Assembly (NCBI RefSeq): GCF_051014685.1
Contig: NC_135055.1
Location: forward strand, 248,001 to 312,000
Origin: Ptiloglossa arizonensis
Taxonomy: Eukaryota; Arthropoda; Insecta; Hymenoptera; Colletidae
Direction of reading: 5' to 3'
DNA length: 64,000 nt
Positions 36,625 to 48,180 of the stretch are shown one piece after another. How positions within the stretch are numbered: position 1 is the first letter of the stretch; each line of letters opens with the position of its first letter. The translations under genes and the position numbers were made by a program. The notes below the pieces were generated by a model that was not told the DNA's origin, made no database searches, and saw nothing but the letters and a program-made list of their open reading frames with translations.

Positions 36625-37270
36625 CGTTCCAGTTATTCGTTTCGAGCATCAGAACTGCGAAGATTTTGAGTTTCTCAAGCGTTTCATCCCTCCAAACTGC
36701 CATATCTCGCGAACCGATTGAAGAATACGCAAAATTTCTGTTGCATCTGAAAGTAGAAACTCGCCCGATTACGGCGTTATGTGTACTTTTCCCCTAGGCC
36801 ATTCTAGTTATTCGTTCCGAGCGTCAGAACTGCGAAAATTTTGAGCTTCTCAAGCGTTTCTTAACTCCAAACTGCCATATCTCGCGAAGGGATTGACCAT
36901 TCCGCAAAATTTCTGTTGCATCTGAAAGTAGAAACTCGCCCGATTACAATGGTATGTGTACTTTTCCCCTAGGCCGTTCTAGTTATTCGTGTCGAACATC
37001 AGAACTGCGAAAATTTTGAGTTTCTCATGCGTTTCTTACCTCCAAACTGCCATATCTCGCGAACGGATTTACCAATCCGCAAAATTTCTGTTGTATCTGA
37101 AAGTAGAAACTCGCCCGATTACAACGTTATGTGTACTATTCCCCTAGGCCGTTCTAGTTATTCGTTTCGATCATCAGCACTGCGAAAATTGTGAGTTTCT
37201 CAAGCGTTTCTTACCTCAAAACTGCCATATCTCGCGAACGGATTGACCAATCCGCAAAATTTCTGTTGCA
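36625..37270 (-). repeat. 17-monomer (2980-bp offset) repeat, copy 1 segment
   Basis: GAACCGATTGAAGAATACG at 36711 and 39691, and CGATTACAATGGTATG near 36941 and 39921, give an offset of 2980 bp (17 x 175 + 5). GTTTCATCCCTCC, GAGCTTCTCAAGCG and TTGTATCTGAAAG repeat with them. The second copy spans about 39605-40250. Confidence 0.83.
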
Positions 37271-38549
37271 TCTGAAAGTAGAAACTCGCCCGATTACAAC
37301 GGTATGAGTAGTTTTCCCCTAGGCCGTTCTAGTTATTCGTTTGTTGGCATCAGAACTGCGAAAATTTTGAGTTTCTCAAGCGTTTCTTACCTCAAAACTG
37401 AAATATCTAGCGAACGGTTTGACCAATCCGCAAAATTTCTGTTGCATCTGAAAGTAGAAACTCGCCCGATTGCAACGGTATGTGTACTTTTCCCCTAGGC
37501 CATTCTAGTTATTCGTTTCGAGCATCAGAACTGTGAAAATTTTGAGTTTCTCAAGCGTTTCTTACCTCTAAACTGCCATATCTCGCGAACGGATTGACCA
37601 ATCCGCAAAATTTCAGTTGCATCTGAAAGTAGAAACCCGCCCGATTACAACGGTATGCGTACTTTTCCCCTAGGCCATTCTAGTTAATCGTTTCGAGCAT
37701 CAGAACTGCGAAAATTTTTAGTTTCTCCAACCGTCTCTTGCCTCAAAACTGCCATATCTCGCGAACGGATTGACCAATCCGCAAAATTTCTGTTGCATCT
37801 GAAAGTAGAAACTCGCCCGATTACAACGGTATGAGTAGTTTTCCCCTAGGCCGTTCTAGTTATTCGTTTGTTGGCATCAGAACTGCGAAAATTTTGAGTT
37901 TCTCAAGCGTTTCTAACCTCAAAACTGAAATATCTAGCGAACGGATTGACCAATCCGCTAAATTTCTGTTACTTCTGAAAGTAGAAACTCGCCCGATTAC
38001 AACGGTATGAGTAGTTTTCCCCTAGGCCGTTCTAGTTATTCGTTTCGGGCATCAGAACTGCGAAAATGTTGAGTTTCTCAAGCGTTTCTTACATCAAAAC
38101 TGCCATATCTCGCGAACCGATTGATGAATCCGCAAAATTTCTGTTGCATCTGAAAGTAGAAACTCGCCCGATTACAACGTTATGTGTACTTTTCCCCTAG
38201 GCCATTCTAGTTATTCGTTTGGAGCATCAGAACTGCGAAAATTTTTAGTTTCTCCAACCGTCTCTTACTTCAAAACTGCCGTATCTCGCGAACGGATTGA
38301 CCAATCCCCAAAATTTCTGTTGCATCTGAAAGTAGAAACTCGCCCGATTACAACGGTATGAGTAGTTTTCCCCTAGGCCGTTCTAGTTATTCGTTTGTTG
38401 GCATCAGAACTGCGAAAATGTTGAGTTTCTCAAGCGTTTCTTACCTCAAAACTGCCATATCTCGCCAACGGATTGACCAATCCGCAAAATTTCTGTAACA
38501 TCTGAAAGTAGAAACTCGCCCGATTACAACGGTATGAGTAGTTTTCCCC
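37271..38549 (-). repeat. G-type monomers without a clear higher-order copy
   Basis: Reverse-orientation monomers with the TTGTTGGCATCAG variant (37.34, 37.87 and 38.40 kb), TTACTTCTGAAAG, TCTGTAACATCTG and CAACCGTCTC. The TTGTTGGCATCAG units are about 525 bp apart, hinting at a decayed 3-mer. A 64-codon open frame at 37304-37498 is a repeat by-product. Confidence 0.72.
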
Positions 38550-39585
38550 TAGGCCGTTCTAGTTATTCGTTTCGAGCATCAGAACTGCGAAAACTTTGAG
38601 TTTCTCAAGCGTTTCTTACGTTCAAACTGCCATATCTCGCGAACGGATTGACCAATCCGCAAAATTTCTGTTGCCTCTGAAAGTAGAAACTCGCCCGATT
38701 ACAACGGCATGAGTAGTTTTCCCCTAAGCCGTTCTAGTTATTCGTTTCGAGCATCAGATCTGCGAAAACTTTGAGTTTCTCAAGCGTTTCTTACTTTCAA
38801 ACTGCCATATCTCGCGAACGGAATGACCAATCCGCAAAATTTCTGTTGCCTCTGAAAGTAGAAACTCGCCCGATTACAACGGTATGCGTACCTTACGCCT
38901 AGGCCGTTCTAGTTCTTCGTGTCGAGCATCAGAACTGCGAAAATTTTGAGTTTCTCAAGCGTTTCTTACCTCCAAACTGCCATATCTCGCGAACGGATTT
39001 CCCAATCCGCAAAATTTCTGTTGCATCTGTATGTAGAAACTCGCCCGATTACAACGGTATGTGTACTTTTCCCCTAGGCCGTTCTAGTTATTCGTTTCGG
39101 GCATCAGAACTGCGAAAATTTTGAGTTTCTCAAGCGTTTCTTACCTCCAAACTGCCACATCTCGCCAACGGATTGACCAATCCGCAAAATTTCTGTTGCA
39201 TCTGAAAGTAGAAACTCGCCCGATTACAACGGTATGAGTAGTTTTCCCCTAGGCCGTTCTAGTTATTCGTTTCGAGCATCAGAATTGCGAAAATTTTGAG
39301 TTTCTCAAGCGTTTCTTACCTCAAAACTGCCATATCTCGCGAACGGATTGACCAATCCGCTAAATTTCTCTTGCATCTGAAAGTAGAAACTCGCCCGATT
39401 ACAACGGTATGCGTACTTTTCCCCTAGGCCGTTCTAGTTATGCGTTTCGAGCATCAGAACTGCGAAAATTTTGAGTTTCTCAAGCGTTTCTTACCTCAAA
39501 ACTGCCATATCTCGCGAACGGATTGACAAATCCGCAAAATTTCTGTTGCATCTGAAAGTAGAAGCTCGCCCGATTACAACGGTAT
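38550..39585 (-). repeat. 10-monomer (1750-bp) higher-order repeat, copy 1
   Basis: ACAACGGCATGAGTAG at 38701 and 40451, and GAAGCTCGCC at 39561 and 41311, are 1750 bp apart. CTGCGAAAACTTTGAG, GGTATGCGTACCTTACGCC, GGATTTCCCAATCC, CATCTGTATGTAG, CTCGCCAACGG and GTTATGCGTTTCG recur in order. The copies diverge after about 39585 and 41335. Confidence 0.86.
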
Positions 39586-39604
39586 GCGTACTTTTCCCCT
39601 AGGC

Positions 39605-40250
39605 CGTTCTAGTTATTCGTTTCGAGCATCGGAACTGCGAAGATTTTGAGTTTCTCAAGCGTTTCATCCCTCCAAACTGCCATATCTCGCGAACCGATTG
39701 AAGAATACGCAAAATTTCTGTTGCATCTGACAGTAGAAACTCGCCCGATTACAGCGTTATGTGTACTTTTCCCCTAGGCCATTCTAGTTCTTCGTTCCGA
39801 GCGTCAGAACTGCGAAAATTTTGAGCTTCTCAAGCGTTTCTTAACTCCAAACTGCCATATCTCGCGAAGGGATTGACCATTCCGCAAAATTTCTGTTGCA
39901 TCTGAAAGTAGAAACTCGCCCGATTACAATGGTATGTGTACTTTTCCCCTAGGCCGTTCTAGTTATTCGTGTCGAACATCAGAACTGCGAAAATTTTGAG
40001 TTTCTCATGCGTTTCTTACCTCCAAACTGCCATATCTCGCGAACGGATTTACCAATCCGCAAAATTTCTGTTGTATCTGAAAGTAGAAACTCGCCCGATT
40101 ACAACGTTATGTGTACTATTCCCCTAGGCCGTTCTAGTTATTCGTTTCGAGCATCAGCACTGCGAAAATTGTGAGTTCCTCAAGCGTTTCTTACCTCAAA
40201 ACTGCCATATCTCGCGAACGGATTGACCAATCCGCAAAATTTCTGTTGCA
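39605..40250 (-). repeat. 17-monomer (2980-bp offset) repeat, copy 2 segment
   Basis: It matches 36625-37270 with small changes (TCTGACAGTAG, ACAGCGTTATG, GAGTTCCTC). It sits between the two copies of the 1750-bp repeat, so the duplications are nested. Confidence 0.83.
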
Positions 40251-40299
40251 TCTGAAAGTTGAAACTTGCCCGATTACAACGGTATGAGTAGTTTTCCCC

Positions 40300-41335
40300 T
40301 AGACCGTTCTAGTTATTCGTTTCGAGCATCAGAACTGCGAAAACTTTGAGTTTCTCAAGCGTTTCTTACGTTCAAACTGCCATATCTCGCGAACGGATTG
40401 ACCAATCCGCAAAATTTCTGTTGCCTCTGAAAGTAGAAACTCGCCCGATTACAACGGCATGAGTAGTTTTCCCCTAAGCCGTTCTAGTTATTCGTTTCGA
40501 GCATCAGATCTGCGAAAACTTTGAGTTTCTCAAGCGTTTCTTACTTTCAAACTGCCATATCTCGCGAACGGAATGACCAATCCGCAAAATTTCTGTTGCC
40601 TCTGAAAGTAGAAACTCGCCCGATTACAACGGTATGCGTACCTTACGCCTAGGCCGTTCTAGTTCTTCGTGTCGAGCATCAGAACTGCGAAAATTTTGAG
40701 TTTCTCAAGCGTTTCTTACCTCCAAACTGCCATATCTCGCGAACGGATTTCCCAATCCGCAAAATTTCTGTTGCATCTGTATGTAGAAACTCGCCCGATT
40801 ACAACGGTATGTGTACTTTTCCCCTAGGCCGTTCTAGTTATTCGTTTCGGGCATCAGAACTGCGAAAATTTTGAGTTTCTCAAGCGTTTCTTACCTCCAA
40901 ACTGCCACATCTCGCCAACGGATTGACCAATCCGCAAAATTTCTGTTGCATCTGAAAGTAGAAACTCGCCCGATTACAACGGTATGAGTAGTTTTCCCCT
41001 AGGCCGTTCTAGTTATTCGTTTCGAGCATCAGAATTGCGAAAATTTTGAGTTTCTCAAGCGTTTCTTACCTCAAAACTGCCATATCTCGCGAACGGATTG
41101 ACCAATCCGCTAAATTTCTCTTGCATCTGAAAGTAGAAACTCGCCCGATTACAACGGTATGCGTACTTTTCCCCTAGGCCGTTCTAGTTATGCGTTTCGA
41201 GCATCAGAACTGCGAAAATTTTGAGTTTCTCAAGCGTTTCTTACCTCAAAACTGCCATATCTCGCGAACGGATTGACAAATCCGCAAAATTTCTGTTGCA
41301 TCTGAAAGTAGAAGCTCGCCCGATTACAACGGTAT
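40300..41335 (-). repeat. 10-monomer (1750-bp) higher-order repeat, copy 2
   Basis: Second copy of 38550-39585. It is near-identical across about 1 kb and then leads directly into the first G-type island. Confidence 0.86.
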
Positions 41336-41900
41336 GAGTAGTTTTCCCCTCGGCCGTTCTAGTTGTTCGTTTCGGGCATCAGAACTGCGAAAATTTTGAG
41401 TTTCTCAAGCGTTTCTTACCTCAAAACTGCCATATCTCGCGATCGGATTGATGAATCCGAATAATTTCTGTTGCATCTGAAAGTAGAAACTCGCCCGATT
41501 ACAAAGGTGTGTGTACTTTCCCCCTAGGCCATTCTAGTTATTCGTTTCGAGCATCAGAACTGTGAAAATTTTGAGTTTCTCAAGCGTTTCTTACTTCCAA
41601 ACTGCCATATCTCGCGAACGGATTGACCAATCCGCAAAATTTCTGTTGCATCTGTATGTAGAAACTCGCCCGATTACAACGGTATGTGTACTTTTCCCCT
41701 AAGCCGTTCTAGTTATTCGTTTCGGGCATCAGAACTGCGAAAATTTTGAGTTTCTCAAGCGTTTCTTACCTCCAAACTGCCATATCTCGCCAACGGATTG
41801 ACCAATCCGCAAAATTTCTGTTGCAACTGAAAGTAGAAACTCGCCCGATTACAACGGTATGAGTAGTTTTCCCCTAGGCCGTTCTAGTTATTCGTTGCGA
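41181..41900 (-). repeat. G-type island 1
   Basis: Ordered markers: GTTATGCGTTTCG; GATTGACAAATCC; TAGAAGCTCGCCCG (GAAGCTCGCC at 41311); CTAGTTGTTCG; GATCGGATTGATGAATCCG with AATCCGAATAATTTC (41454); GTGTGTGTACTTTCCCCC; CATCTGTATGTAG; CTCGCCAACGG; GTTGCAACTGAAAG; TTCGTTGCGAGC. This island is attached to the G-type region on its left and is the probable ancestor of the three others. Immediately to its right the C-type subfamily begins. Confidence 0.86.
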
Positions 41901-42480
41901 GCATCAGAACTGCGAAAATTTGGAGTTTCTCAAGCGTTTCTTACCTCAAAACTGCCATATCTCGCGAACGGATTGACCAATCCGCAAAGTTTCTGTTGCA
42001 TCTGTAAGTAGAAACTCGCCCCATTACAACGGTATGAGTAGTTTTCCCCTAGGCCGTTCTAGTTATTCGTTTCGTGCATCAGAACTGCGAAAATTTGGAG
42101 TTTCTCGAGCGTTTCTTACCTCAAAACTGCCATATCTCGCGAACGGATTGACCAATCCGCAAAGTTTCTGTTGCATCTGAAAGTAGAAACTCGCCCCATT
42201 ACAACGGTATGAGTAGTTTTCCCCTAGGCCGTTCTAGTTATTCGTCTCGAGCATCAGAACTGCGAAAATTTGGAGATTCTCAAGCGTTTCTTACCTCAAA
42301 ACTGCCATATCTCGCGAACGGATTGACCAATCCGCAAAGTTTCTGTTGCATCTGAAAGTAGAAACTCGCCCCATTACAACGGTATGAGTAGTTTTCCCCT
42401 AGGCCGTTCTAGTTATTCGTTTCGAGCATCAGAACTGCGAAAATTTGGAGTTTCTCAAGCGTTTCTTACCTCAAAACTGC

Positions 42481-43530
42481 CATACCTCGCGAACGGATTG
42501 ACCAATCCGCAAAGTTTCTGTTGCATCTGAAAGTAGAAACTCGCCCCATTACAACGGTATGAGTAGTTTTCCCGTAGGCCGTTCTAGTTATTCGTTTCGA
42601 GCATCAGAACTGCGAAAATTTGGAGTTTCTCAAGCGTTTCTTACCTCAAAACTGCCATATCTCGCGAACGGATTGACCAATCCGCAAAGTTTCTGTTGCA
42701 TCTGAAAGTAGAAACTCGCCCCATTACAACGGTATGAGTAGTTTTCCCCTAGGCCGTTCTAGTTATTCGTTTCGTGCTAAAGAACTGCGAAAATTTTGAG
42801 TTTCTCAAGCGTTTCTTACCTCAAAACTGCCATATCTCGCGAACGGATTGACCAATCCGCAAAGTTTCTGTTGCATCTGAAAGTAGAAACTCGCCCCATT
42901 ACAACGGTATGAGTAGTTTTCCCCTAGGCCGTTCTAGTTATTCGTTTCGAGCATCAGAACTGCGAAAATTTGGAGTTTCTCAAGCGTTTCTTACCTCAAA
43001 ACTGCCATACCTCGCGAACGGATTGACCAATCCGCAAAGTTTCTGTTGCATCTGAAAGTAGAAACTCGCCCCATTACAACGGTATGAGTAGTTTTCCCGT
43101 AGGCCGTTCTAGTTATTCGTTTCGAGCATGAGAACTGCGAAAATTTGGAGTTTCTCAAGCGTTTCTTACCTCAAAACTGCCATATCTCGCGAACGGATTG
43201 ACCAATCCGCAAAGTTTCTGTTGCATCTGAAAGTAGAAACTCGCCCCATTACAACGGTATGAGTAGTTTTCCCCTAGGCCGTTCTAGTTATTCGTTTCGT
43301 GCTAAAGAACTGCGAAAATTTTGAGTTTCTCAAGCGTTTCTTACCTCAAAACTGCCATATCTCGCGAACGGATTGACCAATCCGCAAAGTTTCTGTTGCA
43401 TCTGAAAGTAGAAACTCGCCCCATTACAACGGTATGAGTAGTTTTCCCCTAGGCCGTTCTAGTTATTCGTTTCGTGCTAAAGAACTGCGAAAATTTTGAG
43501 TTTCTCAAGCGTTTCTTACCTCAAAACTGC
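42481..43530 (-). repeat. 3-monomer (525-bp) tandem duplication in the C-type array
   Basis: CATACCTCGCGAACGG at 42481 and 43006, CCCGTAGGCCG at about 42.57 and 43.10 kb, and GTGCTAAAGAAC at about 42.77 and 43.30 kb are all 525 bp apart. One visible difference is GAGCATGAG in the second copy. Confidence 0.85.
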
Positions 43531-43639
43531 CATATCTCGCGCACGGATTGACCAATCCGCAAAGTTTCTGTTGCATCTGAAAGTAGAAACTCGCCCCATT
43601 ACAAAGGTATGAGTAGTTTTCCCCTAGGCCGTTCTAGTT

Positions 43640-45985
43640 ATTCGTTTCGAGCATCAGAACTGCGAAAATTTGGAGTTTCTCAAGCGTTTCTTACCTCAAA
43701 ACTGCCATATCTCGCGAACGGATTGACCAATCCGCAAAGTTTCTGTTGCATCTGAAAGTAGAAACTCGCCCAATTACGACGGTATGAGTAGTTTTCCCCT
43801 AGGCCGTTCTAGTTATTCGTTTCGTGCATCAGAACTGCGAAAATTTGGAGTTTCTCAAGCGTTTCTTACCTCAAAACTGCCATATCTCGCGAACGGATTG
43901 ACCAATCCGCAAAGTTTCTGTTGCATCTGAAAGTAGAAACTCGCCCCATTACAACGGTATGAGTAGTTTTCCCCTAGGCCGTTCTAGTTATTCGTTTCGA
44001 GCATCAGAACTGCGAAAAATTGGAGTTTCTCAAGCGTTTCTTACCTCAAAACTCCCATATCTCGCGTACGGATTGACCAATCCGCAAAGTTTCTGTTGCA
44101 TCTGAAAGTAGAAACTCGACCCATTACAACGGTATGAGTAGTTTTCCCCTAGGCCGTTCTAGTTATTCGTTTCGAGCATCAGAACTGCGAAAATTTGGAG
44201 TTTCTCAAGCGTTTCTTACCTCAAAACTGCCATATCTCGCGAACGGATTGACCAATCCGCAAAGTTTCTGTTGCATCTGAAAGTAGAAACTCGCCCCATT
44301 ACAACGGTATGAATAGTTTTCCCGTAGGCCGTTCTAGTTATTCGTTTCGAGCATCAGAACTGCGAAAATTTGGAGTTTCTCAAGCGTTTCTAACCTCAAA
44401 ACTGCCATATCTCGCGAACGGATTGACCAATCCGCAAAGTTTCTGTCGCATCTGAAAGTAGAAACTCGCCCCATTACAACGGTATGAGTAGTTTTCCCCT
44501 AGGCCGTTCTAGTTATTCGTTTCGAGCATCAGAAATGCGAAAATTTGGAGTTTCTCAAGCGTTTCTTACCTCAAAACTGCCATATCTCGCGAACGGATTG
44601 ACCAATCCGCAAAGTTTCTGTTGCATCTGAAAGTAGAAACTCGCCCCATTACAACGGTATGAGTAGTTTTCCCCTAGGCCGTTCTAGTTATTCGTTTCGA
44701 GCACCAGAACTGCGAAAATTTGGAGTTTCTCAAGCGTTTCTTACCTCAAAACTGCCATATCTCGCGAACGGATTGACCAATCCGCAAAGTTTCTGTTGCA
44801 TCTGAAAGTAGAAACTCGCCCCATTACAACGGTATGAGTAGTTTTCCCCTAGGCCGTTCTAGTTATTCGTTTCGAGCATCAGAACTGCGAAAATTTGGAG
44901 TTTCTCAAGCGTTTCTTACCTCAAAACTGCCATATCTCGCGAACGGATTGACCAATCCGCAAAGTTTCTGTTGCATCTGAAAGTAGAAACTCGCCCCATT
45001 ACAACGGTATGAGTAGTTTTCCCCTAGGCCGTTCTAGTTATTCGTTTCCAGCATCAGAACTGCGAAAATTTGGAGTTTCTCAAGCGTTTCTTACCTCAAA
45101 ACTGCCATATCTCGCGAACGGATTGACCAATCCGCAAAGTTTCTGTTGCATCTGAAAGTAGAAACTCGCCCCATTACAACGGTATGAGTAGTTTTCCCCT
45201 AGGCCGTTCTAGTTATTCGTTTCGAGCATCAGAACTGCGAAAATTTGGAGTTTCTCAAGCGTTTCTTACCTCAAAACTGCCATATCTCGCGAACGGATTG
45301 ACCAATCCGCAAAGTTTCTGTTGCATCTGAAAGTAGAAACTCGCCCCATTACAACGGTATGAGTAGTTTTCCCCTAGGCCGTTCTAGTTATTCGTTTCGA
45401 GCATCAGAACTGCGAAAATTTGGAGTTTCTCAAGCGTTTCTTACCTCAAACTGCCATATCTCGCGAACGGATTGACCAATCCGCAAAGTTTCTGTTGCAT
45501 CTGAAAGTAGAAACTCGCCCCATTACAACGGTATGAGTAGTTTTCCCCTAGGCCGTTCTAGTTATTCGTTTCGAGCATCAGAACTGCGAAAATTTGGAGT
45601 TTCTCAAGCGTTTCTTACCTCAAACTGCCATATCTCGCGAACGGATTGACCAATCCGCAAAGTTTCTGTTGCATCTGAAAGTAGAAACTCGCCCCATTAC
45701 AACGGTATGAGTAGTTTTCCCCTAGGCCGTTCTAGTTATTCGTTTCGAGCATCAGAACTGCGAAAATTGGGAGTTTCTCAAGCGTTTCTTACCTCAAAAC
45801 TGCCATATCTCGCGAACGGATTGACCAATCCGCAAAGTTTCTGTTGCATCTGAAAGTAGAAACTCGCCCCATTACAACGGTATGAGTAGTTTTCCCCTAG
45901 GCCGTTCTAGTTATTCGTTTCGAGCATCAGAACTGCGAAAATTTGGAGTTTCTCAAGCGTTTCTTACCTCAAAACTGCCATATCT
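43640..45985 (-). repeat. 2.3-kb segment repeated at 48.2-50.5 kb, copy 1
   Basis: CAATTACGACGG at 43771 and 48312 gives a 4541-bp offset (26 x 175 - 9). The tag order ACTCCCATATC, CTCGACCCATTAC, TATGAATAG, CTAACCTC with TCTGTCGCATC, GAGCACCAG, TTTCCAGCATC, CTCAAACTG, AAATTGGGAG is the same in both. GAAATGCG here is GAACTGCG in the second copy. Confidence 0.87.
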
Positions 45986-47720
45986 CGCGAACGGATTGAC
46001 CAATCCGCAAAGTTTCTGTTGCATCTGAAAGTAGAAACTCGCCCCATTACAACGGTATGAGTAGTTTTCCCCTAGGCCGTTCTAGTTATTCGTTTCGAGC
46101 ATCAGAACTGCGAAAATTTGGAGTTTCTCAAGCGTTTCTTACCTCAAACTGCCATATCTCGCGAACGGATTGACCAATCCGCAAAGTTTCTGTTGCATCT
46201 GAAAGTAGAAACTCGCCCCATTACAACGGTATGAGTAGTTTTCCCCTAGGCCGTTCTAGTTATTCGTTTCGAGCATCTGAACTGCGAAAATTTGGAGTTT
46301 TTCAAGCGTTTCTTAACTCAAACTGCCATATCTCGCGAACGGATTGACCAATCCGCAAAGTTTCTGTTGCATCTGAAAGTAGAAACTCGCCCCATTACAA
46401 CGGTATGAGTAGTTTTCCCCTAGGCCGTTCTAGTTATTCGTTTCGAGCATCAGAACTGCGAAAATTTGGAGTTTCTCAAGCGTTTCTTACCTCAAAACTG
46501 CCATATCTCGCGAACGGATTGACCAATCCGCAAAGTTTCTGTTGCATCTGAAAGTAGAAACTCGCCCCATTACAACGGTATTAGTAGTTTTCCCCTAGGC
46601 CGTTCTAGTTATTCGTTTCGAGCATCAGAACTGCGAAAATTTGGAGTTTCTCAAGCGTTTCTTACCTCAAACTGCCATATCTCGCGAACGGATTGACCAA
46701 TCCGCAAAGTTTCTGTTGCATCTGAAAGTAGAAACTCGCCCCATTCAACGGTATGAGTAGTTTTCCCCTAGGCCGTTCTAGTTATTCGTTTCGAGCATCA
46801 GAACTGCGAAAATTTGGAGTTTCTCAAGCGTTTCTTACCTCAAACTGCCATATCTCGCGAACGGATTGACCAATCCGCAAAGTTTCTGTTGCATCTGAAA
46901 GTAGAAACTCGCCCCATTACAACGGTATGAGTAGTTTTCCCCTAGGCCGTTCTAGTTATTCGTTTCGAGCATCAGAACTGCGAAAATTGGGAGTTTCTCA
47001 AGCGTTTCTTACCTCAAAACTGCCATATCTCGCGAACGGATTGACCAATCCGCAAAGTTTCTGTTGCATCTGAAAGTAGAAACTCGCCCCATTACAACGG
47101 TATGAGTAGTTTTCCCCTAGGCCGTTCTAGTTATTCGTTTCGAGCATCAGAACTGCGAAAATTTGGAGTTTCTCAAGCGTTTCTTACCTCAAAACTGCCA
47201 TATCTCGCGAACGGATTGACCAATCCGCAAAGTTTCTGTTGCATCTGAAAGTAGAAACTCGCCCCATTACAACGGTATGAGTAGTTTTCCCCTAGGCCGT
47301 TCTAGTTATTCGTTTCGAGCATCAGAACTGCGAAAATTTGGAGTTTCTCAAGCGTTTCTTACCTCAAACTGCCATATCTCGCGAACGGATTGACCAATCC
47401 GCAAAGTTTCTGTTGCATCTGAAAGTAGAAACTCGCCCCATTACAACGGTATGAGTAGTTTTCCCCTAGGCCGTTCTAGTTATTCGTTTCGAGCATCAGA
47501 ACTGCGAAAATTTGGAGTTTTTCAAGCGTTTCTTAACTCAAACTGCCATATCTCGCGAACGGATTGACCAATCCGCAAAGTTTCTGTTGCATCTGAAAGT
47601 AGAAACTCGCCCCATTACAACGGTATGAGTAGTTTTCCCCTAGGCCGTTCTAGTTATTCGTTTCGAGCATCAGAACTGCGAAAATTGGGAGTTTCTCAAG
47701 CGTTTCTTACATCAAAACTG
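45280..47720 (-). repeat. 7-monomer higher-order repeat (about 1220 bp), two copies
   Basis: CGAAAATTGG(GAG) at 45761 and 46981, and GAGTTTTTCAAGCG with TTAACTC at 46303 and 47523, give 1220 bp. Left of the 1-bp deletion at 46741 the offset is 1221. The copies are about 45.28-46.50 and 46.50-47.72 kb, differing at GAGCATCTG against GAGCATCAG. Confidence 0.83.
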
Positions 47721-47935
47721 CCATATCTCGCGAACGGATTGACCAATCCGCAAAGTTTCTGTTGCATCTGAAAGTAGAAACTCGCCCCATTACAACGGTA
47801 TGAGTAGTTTTCCCCTAGGCCGTTCTAGTTATTCGTTTCGAGCATCAGAACTGCGAAAATTTGGAGTTTCTCAAGCGTTTCTTACCTCAAAACTGCCATA
47901 TCTCGCGAACGGATTGACCAATCCGCAAAGTTTCT

Positions 47936-48121
47936 GTGGCATCTGAAAGTAGAAACTCGCCCCATTACAACGGTATGTGTAGCTTTCCCCTAGGCCGTTC
48001 TAGTTATTCGTTTCGTGAATCAGAACTGCGAAAATTTGGAGTTTCTCAAGCGTTTCTTACCTCAAAACTGCCATATCTCGTGAACGGATTGACCAATCCG
48101 CAAAGTTTCTGTTGCATCTGA
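47936..48121 (-). repeat. Tagged monomer (GTGGCATCTG/GTGAATCAG), copy 1 of 5
   Basis: One C-type monomer carries three linked private variants: CTGTGGCATCTG, TATGTGTAGCTTTCC and TTCGTGAATCAG. They recur at 51780, 55803, 58074 and 62097, spaced 3844, 4023, 2271 and 4023 bp. The tag fixes the geometry of the large repeats: 51780 to 58074 and 55803 to 62097 are both 6294 bp. The CTGTGGCATC change creates an ATG-initiated 61-codon frame on the + strand, which is why the same small open frame appears five times. It is not a gene. Confidence 0.9.
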
Positions 48122-48180
48122 AAGTAGAAACTCGCCCCATTACAACGGTATGAGTAGTTTTCCCGTAGGCCATTCTAGTT

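Noticed and set aside
4518..37498. Other 63-68 codon open frames (4518-4712, 12895-13086, 29328-29519, 36497-36703, 37304-37498)
   Set aside because: All are satellite monomers read in whichever frame happens to lack a stop. The predicted peptides are variants of the same few translations of the monomer.
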